Shown in pieces: positions 26,413-38,751 of a stretch of 64,000 bases of DNA. The stretch lies in contig JAJJXM010000038.1 in NCBI GenBank assembly GCA_024516155.1, positions 534,121-598,120 of the forward strand. Direction: 5' to 3'. Position 1 is the first letter of the stretch; every line of letters starts with the position of its first letter. The notes beneath the pieces were generated by a model that had not been told where the DNA came from, ran no database searches, and saw nothing but the letters and a program-made list of their open reading frames with translations. The DNA comes from Pyronema omphalodes (lineage: Eukaryota > Ascomycota > Pezizomycetes > Pezizales > Pyronemataceae). A program made the translations under genes and the position numbers.

Positions 26413-28218
26413 TCATTTTGGCAACGGCGGGACCTCAACACCCTTCCAAGGTCTGCCCTGGGTAGGTCTAGGTTCCTTCATAACCAGCAATTTCCTACTA
26501 CCACAGAACCCGCCCTTCCCCGCGATTCTTTCCCCCTTCTTCCATCCTTCATCTCCCCAGACCCAGTCCTTTATCGTCTCTCCGGGTTTCTCTGTTCTTC
26601 TTTCAGAACCCCATGGCATACCCGCGAACCAGCCCGCTAATCTTTGCGGACCTGCAAACATTCTCTCCACTCTTTTTATCCACGGTAACCACCCAAACGT
26701 ACCCTCATCATAGGCAACTCTAATAAACGGGTTCAAATAAGTTCCCCGTGGCATATTTCCTCCCGCATTATTCTCCCCAGCACCTGGTAGATCAGCATGA
26801 ACCAAACAACACTCACTCCCCTCCCACCAAGTTTCTCTTTCCGCTCTGAACCTAACCGCCTCCTGATTTCCAATTCCCTTAACAAACGGAGCCGCCGCAA
26901 ATACCGCCGCACCTCCCCAGCAGCTTTTCACTTCCACTTCTGGTTTACCGTTACTAACTTTTTCTCTCGCTGCCCCGGATGGTGTGAACCAGGGGTATAT
27001 CGGAACTCCAAGTGGCCAGCCTTGCTCGTCTCGTGTTGCGAAGGTGTCGTAGAGTTTTGCGGGGTTAATAAAGTCGATTGCACAGGCGCTTGCATAGTTT
27101 CCTCCTGCGGTTGAGAAGAGGAGATGGGAGATCTCGATGGGGGAGAAGATTACGTCGTTCAGGAAGAGGATTTTTTTAACTTCCTCGGGTTTCTCAACCC
27201 ATGTTTTAGGAAGAGCTGGGGCGGTCATACCAGCGGGGAGAGGGGGGAGGATTTCGTTGGGTGCAAGCTGTAGGGAGGGACCGGAATGGAGGCCGGTTTG
27301 GTTCCATCTTGATAAACTGGGGATGGTTCCAACAAGGGGAAGTAAGGCTCGGTTGCGGACTTCGGCAAGGTAGGTGATCCTCTTTACTACGCTTTCGTCT
27401 TTGGAGATTTTTGTTCTTGGAACTCCTTCCAATGGAAGAGTAGTACTAACGATACTAACCCCTGCTTTCGGAAGTCGTTTCTTGATCTTCTCTTCTAATC
27501 CTTTAAGAGCATCTTTCGTCGCCTGTCCCGAGTCGTTTTCAAAGATTGACAAAAACACATTCTCCTCCCCAAGTATATCCATAGTCTCCAATAACCTCTC
27601 TCCCCACGCACCAGAAATCAACCCCGCATCCACAATATTCGCCGCAATAAATATCCGTTCCTTCCCCGGATTTCCTCTTCCCCCAACTGTAATCTTCTTC
27701 TCCTTCGGCATGTCTAACGATTTCCAATAACCCGGTGGATTTAAGCCACCCCCTTTAGCTATCGCTTCCTCCAACCCCCTCCATGACTCTGGGTATTGGC
27801 TCTTGGTATAACTCGGCATGAACACGGCGGTGAAAATCGTCAGTGCCAACAACGCCAACCAACAGAAAGCAGCAGCTTTACAAGACCACCGTAGTAGCAG
27901 CCTTCGTCTTTTCATTGGTGCCTTAGGACCATCTCCACTAGCTGATCGGAGTTTCAGGATGGCATAGTGTGCGCTGGCAGAGGTAATATACCAGATTTGT
28001 GATAGGAGAGGAGGGAGGTTTATATTTCTCCATCTAGCTCCGTGGTTCGATGTTGAGGATGAGGAGGTGAAGGTACGACGGGGTTTTGGACGACGGTTAC
28101 GTTCAGAGGGTAGAAGGAAGGCGTCGTCGTCGCTGTCTTCATCTGCGGAAGAGTCGGAAAGTGCGAAGGCGTCAGGATTGGCTGGGGTGTGAGGAGTGAG
28201 TTCAATATCGTCGGGCAT
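26413..28218 (-). CDS. GT69-family alpha-1,3-mannosyltransferase (CAP59/CMT1-like), type II membrane protein
   Basis: The product has 601 residues and no intron. An acidic, Ser-rich N-terminus (residues 1-60) and a basic PMKRRRLLLR stretch precede one membrane span at about 113-134, giving type II Golgi topology. The catalytic domain follows at about 185-540. It includes IFIAANI (189-195), SIFENDSGQ (224-232), EVRNRAL (286-292), the donor/metal-binding type block KKILFLNDVIFSP (348-360) and CWGGAAVF (433-440). This order is that of the cryptococcal CAP59/CMT1 family, which transfers mannose in glycan or capsule synthesis. Ascomycete members probably act in cell-wall or secreted glycan mannosylation; the acceptor cannot be told. 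The start is the first ATG, with CT-rich DNA upstream on the coding strand. Confidence 0.92.
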   Translation of the reverse strand: MPDDIELTPHTPANPDAFALSDSSADEDSDDDAFLLPSERNRRPKPRRTFTSSSSTSNHGARWRNINLPPLLSQIWYITSASAHYAILKLRSASGDGPKAPMKRRRLLLRWSCKAAAFCWLALLALTIFTAVFMPSYTKSQYPESWRGLEEAIAKGGGLNPPGYWKSLDMPKEKKITVGGRGNPGKERIFIAANIVDAGLISGAWGERLLETMDILGEENVFLSIFENDSGQATKDALKGLEEKIKKRLPKAGVSIVSTTLPLEGVPRTKISKDESVVKRITYLAEVRNRALLPLVGTIPSLSRWNQTGLHSGPSLQLAPNEILPPLPAGMTAPALPKTWVEKPEEVKKILFLNDVIFSPIEISHLLFSTAGGNYASACAIDFINPAKLYDTFATRDEQGWPLGVPIYPWFTPSGAAREKVSNGKPEVEVKSCWGGAAVFAAAPFVKGIGNQEAVRFRAERETWWEGSECCLVHADLPGAGENNAGGNMPRGTYLNPFIRVAYDEGTFGWLPWIKRVERMFAGPQRLAGWFAGMPWGSERRTEKPGETIKDWVWGDEGWKKGERIAGKGGFCGSRKLLVMKEPRPTQGRPWKGVEVPPLPK

Positions 28219-29184
28219 TGTCGTGATGATGCGGAGAACTGTTGCCGTTGTAGGCTGTTTGTGGTATATGTAGTTGTAACCACGAGACTGTGAGGTCCTG
28301 GGTTACTGTGGTTATGTCTGTGATTGCTGTCGAGCTGTGGTTGACAAAGCTGTGTCGTAGCAGTGCAAGCTTCGTCTTGAATTCCAATTCTCCCGTAACA
28401 AAAATATCGTAAAGAGCTGTCGTGTTGTTTGCTTCGTAGCGATGGCTGTAGAGCTGGTTGTTAAACTGACATTTTCCGTATGTTGGTATGTGGGTCGGGC
28501 TGTGTAGTTGGTTGCGTGTATGTAGTCGCGATGCTCAGCAGTTGAGAGATCAGTTTCGTGTAACTTTCCCAAAATGCAGGCTATAGCAGTTAGCAGGGAT
28601 ATGGCATACTCCCACCATACACCGGGGTAACTAGGCGTGTAGGGCTCAGCTTCGGCTTATCGTGATCCCGTGTGTGGGCTGTGAGGTTTGGTTGCAATGT
28701 GCATGCATAGCCCGCATAGCCCGCAATGCGCATACATAGCCCAGAGAACAAAATCAGTCCTGTGGCTTTGGCTTGATGTTCACCGGTTATCTACGGCCTA
28801 GCTAGCTAACAAGGTGCCTGTATGCCATATGTAGCACTCCAAAGGTTACCCCAGAAAAACATTTAATCAAACGCGCTTGCTTAGCTAACTTCTGATACTC
28901 CAGGGTCTGCCGTATCTGTCGGCCGTTAAGCCTTAGGGGCCAGGGCTGTGGGCTATATGGTGGTCGATTATTTTTTTTACAGGCAAGGCACCATGCTTCG
29001 CCTTTTTCGGTTATTGTGTCGTCGGTTCACGCGTCTTGCGCCGTCTGCCGAGAGTGTGTACCGTGCCGTGGCACCACACCATCTGTTATCTTCTCGACTG
29101 CGCTGACTTCGCTGACTTCACCACGAAGGAATGTTATACATAATTTTACTGATCATAAACCGCAAACAACACAACTTAACATAC
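28219..29184. other. Intergenic DNA upstream of the mannosyltransferase gene and the tRNA-Cys gene
   Basis: The first few hundred bases are the presumed 5' untranslated and promoter region of the minus-strand mannosyltransferase gene. Near 28700-28745 there is a small imperfect repeat of CATAGCCCGCA units. I see no further gene. Confidence 0.5.
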
Positions 29185-29257
29185 GCTCTGGTAGCTCAGG
29201 GGTTAGAGCGGTCGATTGCAGATCGACAGGTCCCTCGTTCAAATCGGGGTCAGAGCT
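29185..29257 (+). tRNA. tRNA-Cys (anticodon GCA)
   Basis: This is the second copy, identical over 73 nt to the minus-strand gene at 18868-18940. The acceptor stem, D arm, anticodon loop TTGCAGA with GCA, T loop and U73 discriminator are as described there. A run of six T at 29279-29284 can serve as RNA polymerase III terminator. The flanks differ from those of the other copy, so identity stops at the gene ends. Confidence 0.97.
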
Positions 29258-30214
29258 TGTTTTGCATAGTTTGCGACATTTTTTACTAGGTGTCGGTGTA
29301 GGTGTAGGTGTGATCTGTGGTTGACATTTTTTTTGAGGTGTAACACGGAATAGATGAGTGCAGCTGTGTAGAGATCTACTCAGGGTTATTTTCTTGATGG
29401 CTTATATATTCATAGAGAGAAATAGCAAAACGAGGGCAAGTTTGAGATCCGGGGTTAATGTGGATGGATGGAAGGGAAAGGACCGGTGTAATGGATTGAT
29501 TCCTAAAGTGCAAGCCAGTGTTTATGGGTATTTGTCATGGTGGGTTTTGCATAAGATACGATAGTGTAGGTGGGTTTGTTATTCTGTCATTCTTTACCTC
29601 CTAAACAGATTGGAAATATCTTTGTTTCATTATTTTCAGTCTCAGCTTCTTCTGTCAAAGAAAAAGAAAGAAAGAAAGAAAGAAAGAAAAAGCAATTGGA
29701 TTATTTTCCACCGCATCCAAATCCAAATTTTTCAAACTTAACCCCCCCCCCCCCCCCACCCTCCCCCAAGAGCCCATTGGAAGATAAGATAAGGGTATAG
29801 TCGGCTACAGCAATTATACTATACCGTCTTCATTATACCTCCCAACTGAACTAACGTTTTTTTTTCTTCTTCTCTATATTCTAACTCTATAGTCTCTTCT
29901 TTTAACTCTTTTGTTTATCAAACATATCCACCGGAAGCAGTTTCTCCTATCCTACATAATACATTGAATATGCATCATCTGGGGGCGTGGGGAGCCGGGT
30001 GGATAATGCTCGTTATGATACTGACCATCTCCTCATATCTTAACAGACTCTGGACCTTAGACTCTTAAAAAAAACTACTTATGGTCCTGATAGACTAGTT
30101 GCTCATGAGTCTTGTTAGATATTTGAGTCTTCAGATTTAGTAACCAGAATTTACAAGAGTGACGAATCATAAGTACCTACCTATGTAGGTACATGTAGGT
30201 TTAGGTTTATGTTT
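29258..30214. other. Intergenic DNA with an (AAAG)n microsatellite and a 16-nt C run
   Basis: An imperfect (AAAG)n tract lies at about 29657-29691 and a C run at 29742-29757. The frame running through both is a composition effect. I see no gene. Confidence 0.6.
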
Positions 30215-30755
30215 ACGGATATTATGCAGGATGCCCCCATCAAGACACCGAAATATCCCAGATACCCCCTTTGCTTGACATTATTCAACATACCCCGTCG
30301 CTTAGGCCCACTCTTCCGCACCTACCGCATGTACCGCGACAAATTGTTTTCAAGGCGTAATTTTTTGAACCGTAATTTTCTTCAGTTGTACATAAATCGA
30401 ACTTCAAAGTTCATCTTTATCTGCAATTACGCAAGCTTATCTTCAACCGCAACAATTAAGTGCATCAATGAGCGTGCCAGCAACGTCAATTGGGCAGAGA
30501 TTGGGCATAGAATGCGACCCCGGATGCCCTTGTCCTTCCACAAGAATCTTCAGAGGGGCCATTCATAACTGGGCGGTGATGGGCCTCATATCTGGATTTC
30601 AACTTGAAAAAAAAAAAAAAAAACGCTTCGAGCAAACGTTTTCGTGGCTGGTGCGGCGTCATGGAGTTAAGCGAGGGGTATATTGCATAAAAAAACTTTT
30701 GGAGGTATCTTGTATATTTCGATGTCCTGACGGGGGCATCCTGCATAATTTCCGT
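30215..30755. mobile_element. 541-bp element with about 45-bp terminal inverted repeats (MITE-like), containing a recombinase-like segment
   Basis: The left end (ACGGATATTATGCAGGATG at 30215-30233) and the reverse complement of the right end (30755 leftwards) match over about 45-50 bp with a few mismatches, through the CCGAAATAT and AGATACC blocks. This is the structure of a DNA-transposon-derived or non-autonomous element. Inside, on the plus strand near 30540-30605, a frame reads RGAIHNWAVMGLISGFQLE, resembling the GFR region of tyrosine recombinases and the relic at 8.87 kb; the Arg codon appears as CAA. An 18-nt A run follows it. No complete gene is inside. I could not identify a clean target-site duplication, because the flanking bases themselves extend the inverted repeat. 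Confidence 0.6.
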
Positions 30756-31570
30756 GATTTAAATTGCTTTTGTTGTTGACTATTGGTTTTGTAGTTTATA
30801 AAATAACAACTATTTGATAGACAACCCAGAAACTTCCTACATCATGGTACGAAGTACCACGTAGTGGCTAAAAGACGATGGAATTTTCATTGTTTTTGCA
30901 ACAGTACACTGGCATTGTCTCTGTAAACTAGCGCGAATTACGTCTTGGGTATTTGCGCTTTGGACCGTAGTTGAATGAAATCAACGGCGAATTTTGCTGT
31001 CGGTTGTAGTCCGAGGTGCCGGACGGACCACCGATGTGTAGTCCAGTCCCCTTGAAATCCCGGACCGAACCGATATCTCAAACTATGGGAAACACTGGAA
31101 TATGCTATATACATACGGAGGTTTCTTGTAAAACTGCTGTTCCGAATCCCGAAACAGTCGATAATTCCGTGTACCAGGCCACATGCATGCGCAGTACGGA
31201 AAAGAAAATGGGGAAGAGAGGAGAAGAGTTGGACAAGGTTACCGGTAGCGGTTATAGAGACAGGGTTACCAGGTAGGTAAGAGGTTGAATTTAAGAAAGC
31301 CTAGCCGGAGCTCCGGGCCATATGTACACCCTCCACTAGGCTATCAGCAGAACATCTCTTTCCACCCGTGAATAGATAAACCTCCATCTTTCCTCCACTA
31401 TTGGTATCTAACCGCCGTGTCGAATTATTGACGTTCAACCACCACCAACGGTAATTGCTCATTTTTTCCTTACATGATAGACTACTTGATAGTTTGCAAT
31501 CCTCTCTACGATTTGAAATTGCGATACTAATAATCCCTACAGACAGCCCGAGACTTTGCAAAATTTAGGG
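30756..31570. other. Intergenic stretch, no recognisable gene
   Basis: Only short frames without family motifs occur between the inverted-repeat element and the tandem duplication. Confidence 0.5.
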
Positions 31571-32113
31571 AGGTAACCACACTCATATTGTACTCTACAA
31601 TTAGAGCAATGTCAAAACGTCTCTACATGGTGCTTGGGAAGACCTGCCACCGAACATAATGGGTTACTGCTCTGACGATGCCGATATGGAGGCAGATGGT
31701 GGGAAAGTTAGCAAAGAGTCTCCCTGATTCGACGGTGGCAGTCAACCTGGGCTCATAATACGATACGACTTTGATGCTTCGCTTGAGTAGCTAGTAGTAT
31801 TGAGGAATGGTATCCTCTCTCAATGATCATTCATTCATGTTTAGGAGGTAACCACACTCATATTGTACTCTACAATTGGAGCAACGTCAAAACGTCTCTA
31901 AATGGTGCTTGGGAAGATCTGCCACCGAACATAATGGGTTACTGCTCTGACGATGCCGATATGGAGGCAGATGGTGGGAAAGTTAGCAAAGAGTCTCCCT
32001 GATTCGACGGTGGCAGTCAACCTGGGCCCATAATACGATACGACTTTGATGCTTCGCTCGAGTAGCTAGCAATATTGAGAAGTGTTACCCCTCTCCATGG
32101 TCATTCATGTTGA
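31571..32113. repeat. Tandem direct duplication, unit about 275 bp, two copies
   Basis: The sequence beginning AGGTAACCACACTCATATTG at 31571 starts again at 31846 and runs in parallel for about 265 bp. The copies differ at roughly ten positions over the first 200 bp, mostly transitions, and diverge more at the 3' end. No protein or RNA motif is recognised in the unit. Confidence 0.92.
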
Positions 32114-32243
32114 GGAACCCAATTCAAGGTTAAAGTTTCTTCCCGTATTGTTTACACCCAGAACCAACCACTTTGCGAAACAAACAGTTCACGCTTGTAT
32201 GCCATTGATGCTACTCCCTTTACCACTCTCAAAATTTCAAAAC

Positions 32244-32409
32244 CCCGTCCTTCGTTTGATGTTATTCAATATACCCCCAGCTTAGGTCCATGCTGCCGCA
32301 CCTGCCTCGACAAAGTTTTTCTAAAAACCAATCTTTTCAACCGTGATTGTCTTCAGTTGTAAATCGAACTTCAAGTTTCTCTTCATCTGCAATTATGCAA
32401 GCTTATCTA
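32244..32409 (+). mobile_element. Partial second copy of the left half of the 541-bp inverted-repeat element
   Basis: The stretch is clearly similar to 30264-30441. Shared blocks include ATTATTCAA or ATTCAATAT followed by ACCCC, GCTTAGG, CCGCACCTRCC, TTCAACCG or TTGAACCG, CTTCAGTTGTA, AATCGAACTTCAA and TGCAATTAYGCAAGCTTATC. The terminal inverted repeat and the recombinase-like part are absent, so it is a truncated or decayed copy. Confidence 0.75.
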
Positions 32410-32883
32410 TATTTTTTTCATGTCAAGATGCCAAAACATCTATACCGAAAAGTTTTTACCGGCTGAAGTTTGATTATATCAATCATGACTTTTGGTGTGC
32501 ACTATGTAACCCCGGCCTGGTTGTCTTTTGTCTGGATAGACAACCGACTCACAGATTCCAGAAGCTATAGATAGCATTGTAATCTTTCAATGTGTTGATA
32601 CCAGTCCTAGTACCCGGCCCCTTCTAACTGTATCGGTAAGTTGTAACTAAGATCCGCTGTTTACATTCTTCCCTTTCCCTTTCGCTTATATTCAACCATA
32701 ATCCATACTTAGAAGCAACATAAACAACGTGTTCGGGCAGACGTGAATCCAAGTCAAGCGATCTAGGTAAATACTACGAAAAATATATTGAATTGGTGGA
32801 TATTGTCAAGGTTACAGGTCGGATAGTGATATACCTTGATATTTAGGGAATTGTAGGATAACTTACTGTCACTGTCACTGTCA

Positions 32884-32943
32884 CTGTAGTCTGTAGTCTG
32901 TAGTCTGTAGTCTGTAGTCTGTAGTCTGTAGTCTGTAGTCTGT
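32884..32943. repeat. Heptamer tandem repeat (GTAGTCT)n, about 8 units
   Basis: Eight near-perfect units of GTAGTCT follow four units of CACTGT-type hexamer at 32866-32886. Confidence 0.9.
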
Positions 32944-33563
32944 AAAATTAATTTCAATCTGGCCAATTTCCGTTTGATTTTTATTCAATATTCAAAACAC
33001 CAACAACCAACAAGTTACAACCATTTATAATCCACATTACCCCCCCTCCCCCCCATAAAGCCAGGTTATCTAAATCTCTAAATTCATGTACAATCCAAAT
33101 CCATAACACGAAGAAATTTCTCAAAGAACTCAGTCAGTCAGCCAGTCAGTCAAAAAAAAAAAAAGGCAAATAAGCAAAAAAAACAAAAAAAACAACAAGT
33201 ATAGAATTCAAGGTGTCAAGATACACCCAATTTCAAAGTTTTGGGAGAATATGGATTATGGATAATCTACTTAACTTGACTTAACTTAACTTACGTATCT
33301 TCGACGAATCTTACTTATCTTTGACAAATCCTACTTATCTTCAATATACCTCCTCAACCACTCAACCAACCCACCAACCACTCAACCAACAAACCAGTCC
33401 ATCAAAACCCCCAAAAACCAAAAAACCTACCACCACAGCAACAACAGTAACCACATGACCACATGACCACATCAGCGAGTATTTATCACACCACAAACCA
33501 AGAAAAAAAAAAGAAATCTTTATTCCTTATACTGGTCCTTATCCGCTTATACTGATCGATACT

Positions 33564-33887
33564 TATCCTCATATCCTCATATCCTCATATCCTCATATCC
33601 TCATATCCTCATATCCTCATATCCTCATATCCTCATATCCTCATATCCTCATATCCTCATATCCTCATATCCTCATATCCTCATATCCTCATATCCTCAT
33701 ATCCTCATATCCTCATATCCTCATATCCTCATATCCTCATATCCTCATATCCTCATATCCTCATATCCTCATATCCTCATATCCTCATATCCTCATATCC
33801 TCATATCCTCATATCCTCATATCCTCATATCCTCATATCCTCATATCCTCATATCCTCATATCCTCATATCCTCATATCCTCATATC
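33564..33887. repeat. Octamer minisatellite (TATCCTCA)n, about 40 units
   Basis: The unit TATCCTCA repeats without visible interruption for 324 bp. There are no spacers, so this is not a CRISPR array. Short degenerate repeats surround it (TTAACTTGAC and ACTCAACCAAC units upstream; GAAACAGGAAACAA units at 34181-34237 downstream). Confidence 0.95.
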
Positions 33888-35426
33888 ATTATCCTATTAT
33901 ACTGCTTCAAATCAATCAATTATCTAATTATCTAATTATCCAAATGACTATCTTGCTTCCAATTCAACATAGTAGTAGTGAAAAAAACAAAACGGAACAC
34001 AGAAAACAAAAAAAGCAAAGAAACAGAAACAGAAACAGAAGATATTGAAACCGGTTGAAATAGTTAAAGCAATCAAAACAGTTGAGACGGTGAAAACATT
34101 TAAAACATTTAAAAACTTACTACTAACTACTAACTACAAGTATACTCACAGTCACAACACAAAGCCTCTTCCAGTAATTGAAACAGGAAACGGGAAACAA
34201 GAAACAGGAAACAAGAAACAGGAAATAGGAAACAAGTAATAAATACCAGCACCAAGTACCAGCTTCCAAGCACCGAGCACCTCATAAAAAGCATCGAGAA
34301 AACAAAAGTGGAGCAAAAAAACCACTAACACAAACACCAACAAGCTTGCACAGAAGCCGAAGAAACCGAAAAAGCAGAGAAGTAAAAGAACAATAGAACA
34401 ATAGTACAATAGGACAAAACGACAAGTGTTTACAACCACACCAGACATCCATACGATTCAAGTAAGTAATCCAGATAATTTCAATCCTTCAATCCTTCAA
34501 TCCTTTAATCCCTCAATCCAATTTTCCCATACGTTTCGACAAGAATCGAAAGCTGGGATAGCAACAGCAGGGACCTTTGCTTTGAAGAAATGTTTCAACT
34601 ATCTTGACTTATCTTCGACTATCTTCACCTATCTTCACCTATCTCCGACTAGCTTCACCTTATTCACTCTGCCAAACCAACCTCCTCCAGCCCCCCTCCC
34701 CCTTCCCCGTACACACACACGCAATCCCCCCCTCCTTCTCCTACATCAAAGCCCAACTCTTCACCCATCCGATTCCATCCTCACAAATTATCACAAAAAA
34801 AGGAAAATCACCAATCCACACCTCACTTGCCACCCATTCGAAAACGTCCAACCATCGATAATTTCTTTCTCAGTTCGCTTGTAAAAAACAGTGTTTGCAA
34901 AAGCTCCAACTATCCGATCAAAAGGTGCAGAACAGAAACTTTGATTGGTTGAAAGGCAAAAAGCGAAAAGAGTAAAAACAAGGAAAAGAAATTTGAGATA
35001 AGGAAAAAAGGAAAAAAGGGAAAAAAAACACTAAACATAGTCGACTGAAACCGGCAAAAAAAAGAAAAAAAAGGTTGCGGTGAACAATTGCTGAACAAAG
35101 ACAAGTAGTAAATAGTAGTAGTAAGAAGAAGGCAAAAAAAAAACTAATTATCGTTGGATCAATCAGCTCTCTCATTTCATTTCATGTTCACTCGCTTTGA
35201 GGCGCGCAATCGGAGCCCAAAATGTTGACAAGGGTGACAATTAATCGATCAAATATTGATTTGATATAAATAGATAAAATAGGAGGGGTATTAACATGAC
35301 GAGGCATAAACAGGTGACAAGTAGATAAGAGAAAGGATTCTCGTGTGTTGCGGTTTGTGGTGGGTGTAACGTATTTGGTGGGGTTGTGAACGCGGTAAAA
35401 CGAGAAAAAATGGTTGAGGGGTACCT
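33888..35426. other. Low-complexity intergenic DNA downstream of cdc42
   Basis: A/C-rich and then T-poor sequence with many short imperfect tandem repeats and homopolymer A runs. The right part is the 3' flank of the minus-strand cdc42 gene. I see no gene. Confidence 0.6.
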
Positions 35427-36723
<1,297 letters not shown>

Positions 36724-38719
36724 GTTGTTCTTGTAGTTACTTCTTCGATAATTCTCGTTTGTTTCTTCTTCTGTGTCGTTATGCGTATGGTAGTCGGGGT
36801 GGGTTCGTCTACGTTATATCGGAGCGTTCGTAATCTAAAGAAAGTGGCAACAAAAGATGTGTCAGTTAAATTACTTGTTACGCGCGACGCGGTGGTTGTG
36901 AGAGGTAAGTAGAGTAAGTAACGGGGAGGGGGGGAGGACGAATTGTGCTTGGCAATACGGAGGCGTAGCAGGATGGACGAAGCGAAGCAACGAAGCAACG
37001 AAGCAGCGAAGGACCAAGCAGCGGGCGGCGAATAAAGCCCGGGGAGAGCCCGTGGAAAGTCCAGGGAGCCAGCAAGGCCCAGCAAAGCCCAACAAGGCCC
37101 AACAAAGCCCAGTAAAGCCCAGCGAAGACCAGCGAAGCGAAGCAGCTCGTAATCCGTAACCCTCGCCGTTGTAGCAAGCTTACGGATAGGAGGGGCACAT
37201 TCAACTCCTGTCCCTGCCACCCGTCATAGCCACAACGGTTCAGCTCAGTTGCCAGCCATCCAGCCATCACATCTTCATTATAACCTTTTCGTTCCGTCCT
37301 TTTGATTGCGGGGAGAAATAATTTGTCGCGTGGGGAAAGGAGGAGTAGGAGGAGTAGGAGTAGGAGGAGAGAGGGGGGGGGGGGGGGGGGAAGGAAGGAG
37401 GGGAAGTAGATATATTTTTTTGCTCTGTGTACCTGATGTGATGGATGTTCACTTCTTCTTTCCGGGATATGGGATTATGATCGACCGCTTCGCTACTTTT
37501 GTGTGTTGCACCTGGATGATGTATGTATGTAGTTCGGGATGTAGTGTTCTGGGTTTCTGGTTCTGGGTTTCGGTTCAGCTAAATCTGCTATGCTCGCTAT
37601 CGCTGTCTGCTCTGCGCGCGCGCGTCGGTAGCGGGTGCTGATCTCGGCGGACGGTGGTGTTGATGAGGGGAAGGTTGGTGGTGGTTTGGATATGGGGGGG
37701 GGAGGGGGGGGCGGGTGGAGTGTTGGTGGTTGTGGGTTAAGGGTGAGTTTCGATGGAGCGTCCGATGGAGCGGTGACGGTGGACGTGCGGTGCGGTGCGG
37801 TGCTTGTGGTGGTGGTGGTGGTGGTGGTGGTTGGTTTGAAGGGGGAGGGGGGGGGGGGGGTAGTAGGTAGTAGGTAGGTGGTAGTTGGGTAGTTGGGTAG
37901 GTGGTAGTTGGTAGTGGTAGTTGGTAGTTCTGGTAAAGTGATAGGTGTAGTAAAGGTAGATAGATAGGCAGTAGGTAAATGTACGGGTTTGGATGATGAA
38001 CGACTAAGTTGTCAAGTGCTGCCCGTGCAGGGAGAAAACCGAGAGAGAAAGAAGGGTTTGTCGCCAGGAATAGATTGGATGAAGCAGGTGTGTTTGGGGG
38101 ATGAGAAAGAAAGCTTGGGTTTGGGTGGCCAGTGGGAGTGTGGACGACAGACAATGCTTCTTGGGGCGGAGGGGGACCGACAACGATGTGCAAATGGAAT
38201 GGGGGATGCTGGGGGGGAAAGGGAATGGGAATGGGCACAGTGGGTAATGCTCACGGGGGGGAGGACTGCTTGAGCAATGTTGAAAATGCTTGGACAATGC
38301 TGTCTGTTTAAGGGCAGTGGGCGATGGTTGAAATGCTTGGACAATGCTGTTTAAGGGCAAATGGGCAATGCGTATGCTTGTGGCTATTGCTTGCTGGGCG
38401 TGGCTATTGCGCGGTAATTGCTCGGTGGGTATGTGGCAGAGGGGGACGAGAGAGAGAGAGAAGAAGGAGAGCAGAGGGGGAGCAGAGGGAGAACAGAAGA
38501 AGAGCGCGAGAGCAGATACCAGTGAGCAGAGGATCAATGAAGCAATTGAATCAATAAATCAACTGACAAACACAGAGTAATGAATCAATGAGTCAAGAAG
38601 CAATAAACCCAAGCGAGCCCCAAAAAGCTTCAACCACCCTCCACAGACAGAGAGAACAGACAAAACAGCTTTAACCCGCAGAAGATGGCTGGGCTGGCAA
38701 CAACAGCAGGACGAGCATT

Positions 38720-38751
<32 letters not shown>

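Noticed and set aside
33564..33887. CRISPR-like array
   Set aside because: The repeat is an uninterrupted 8-bp tandem unit without spacers, and the genome is eukaryotic.
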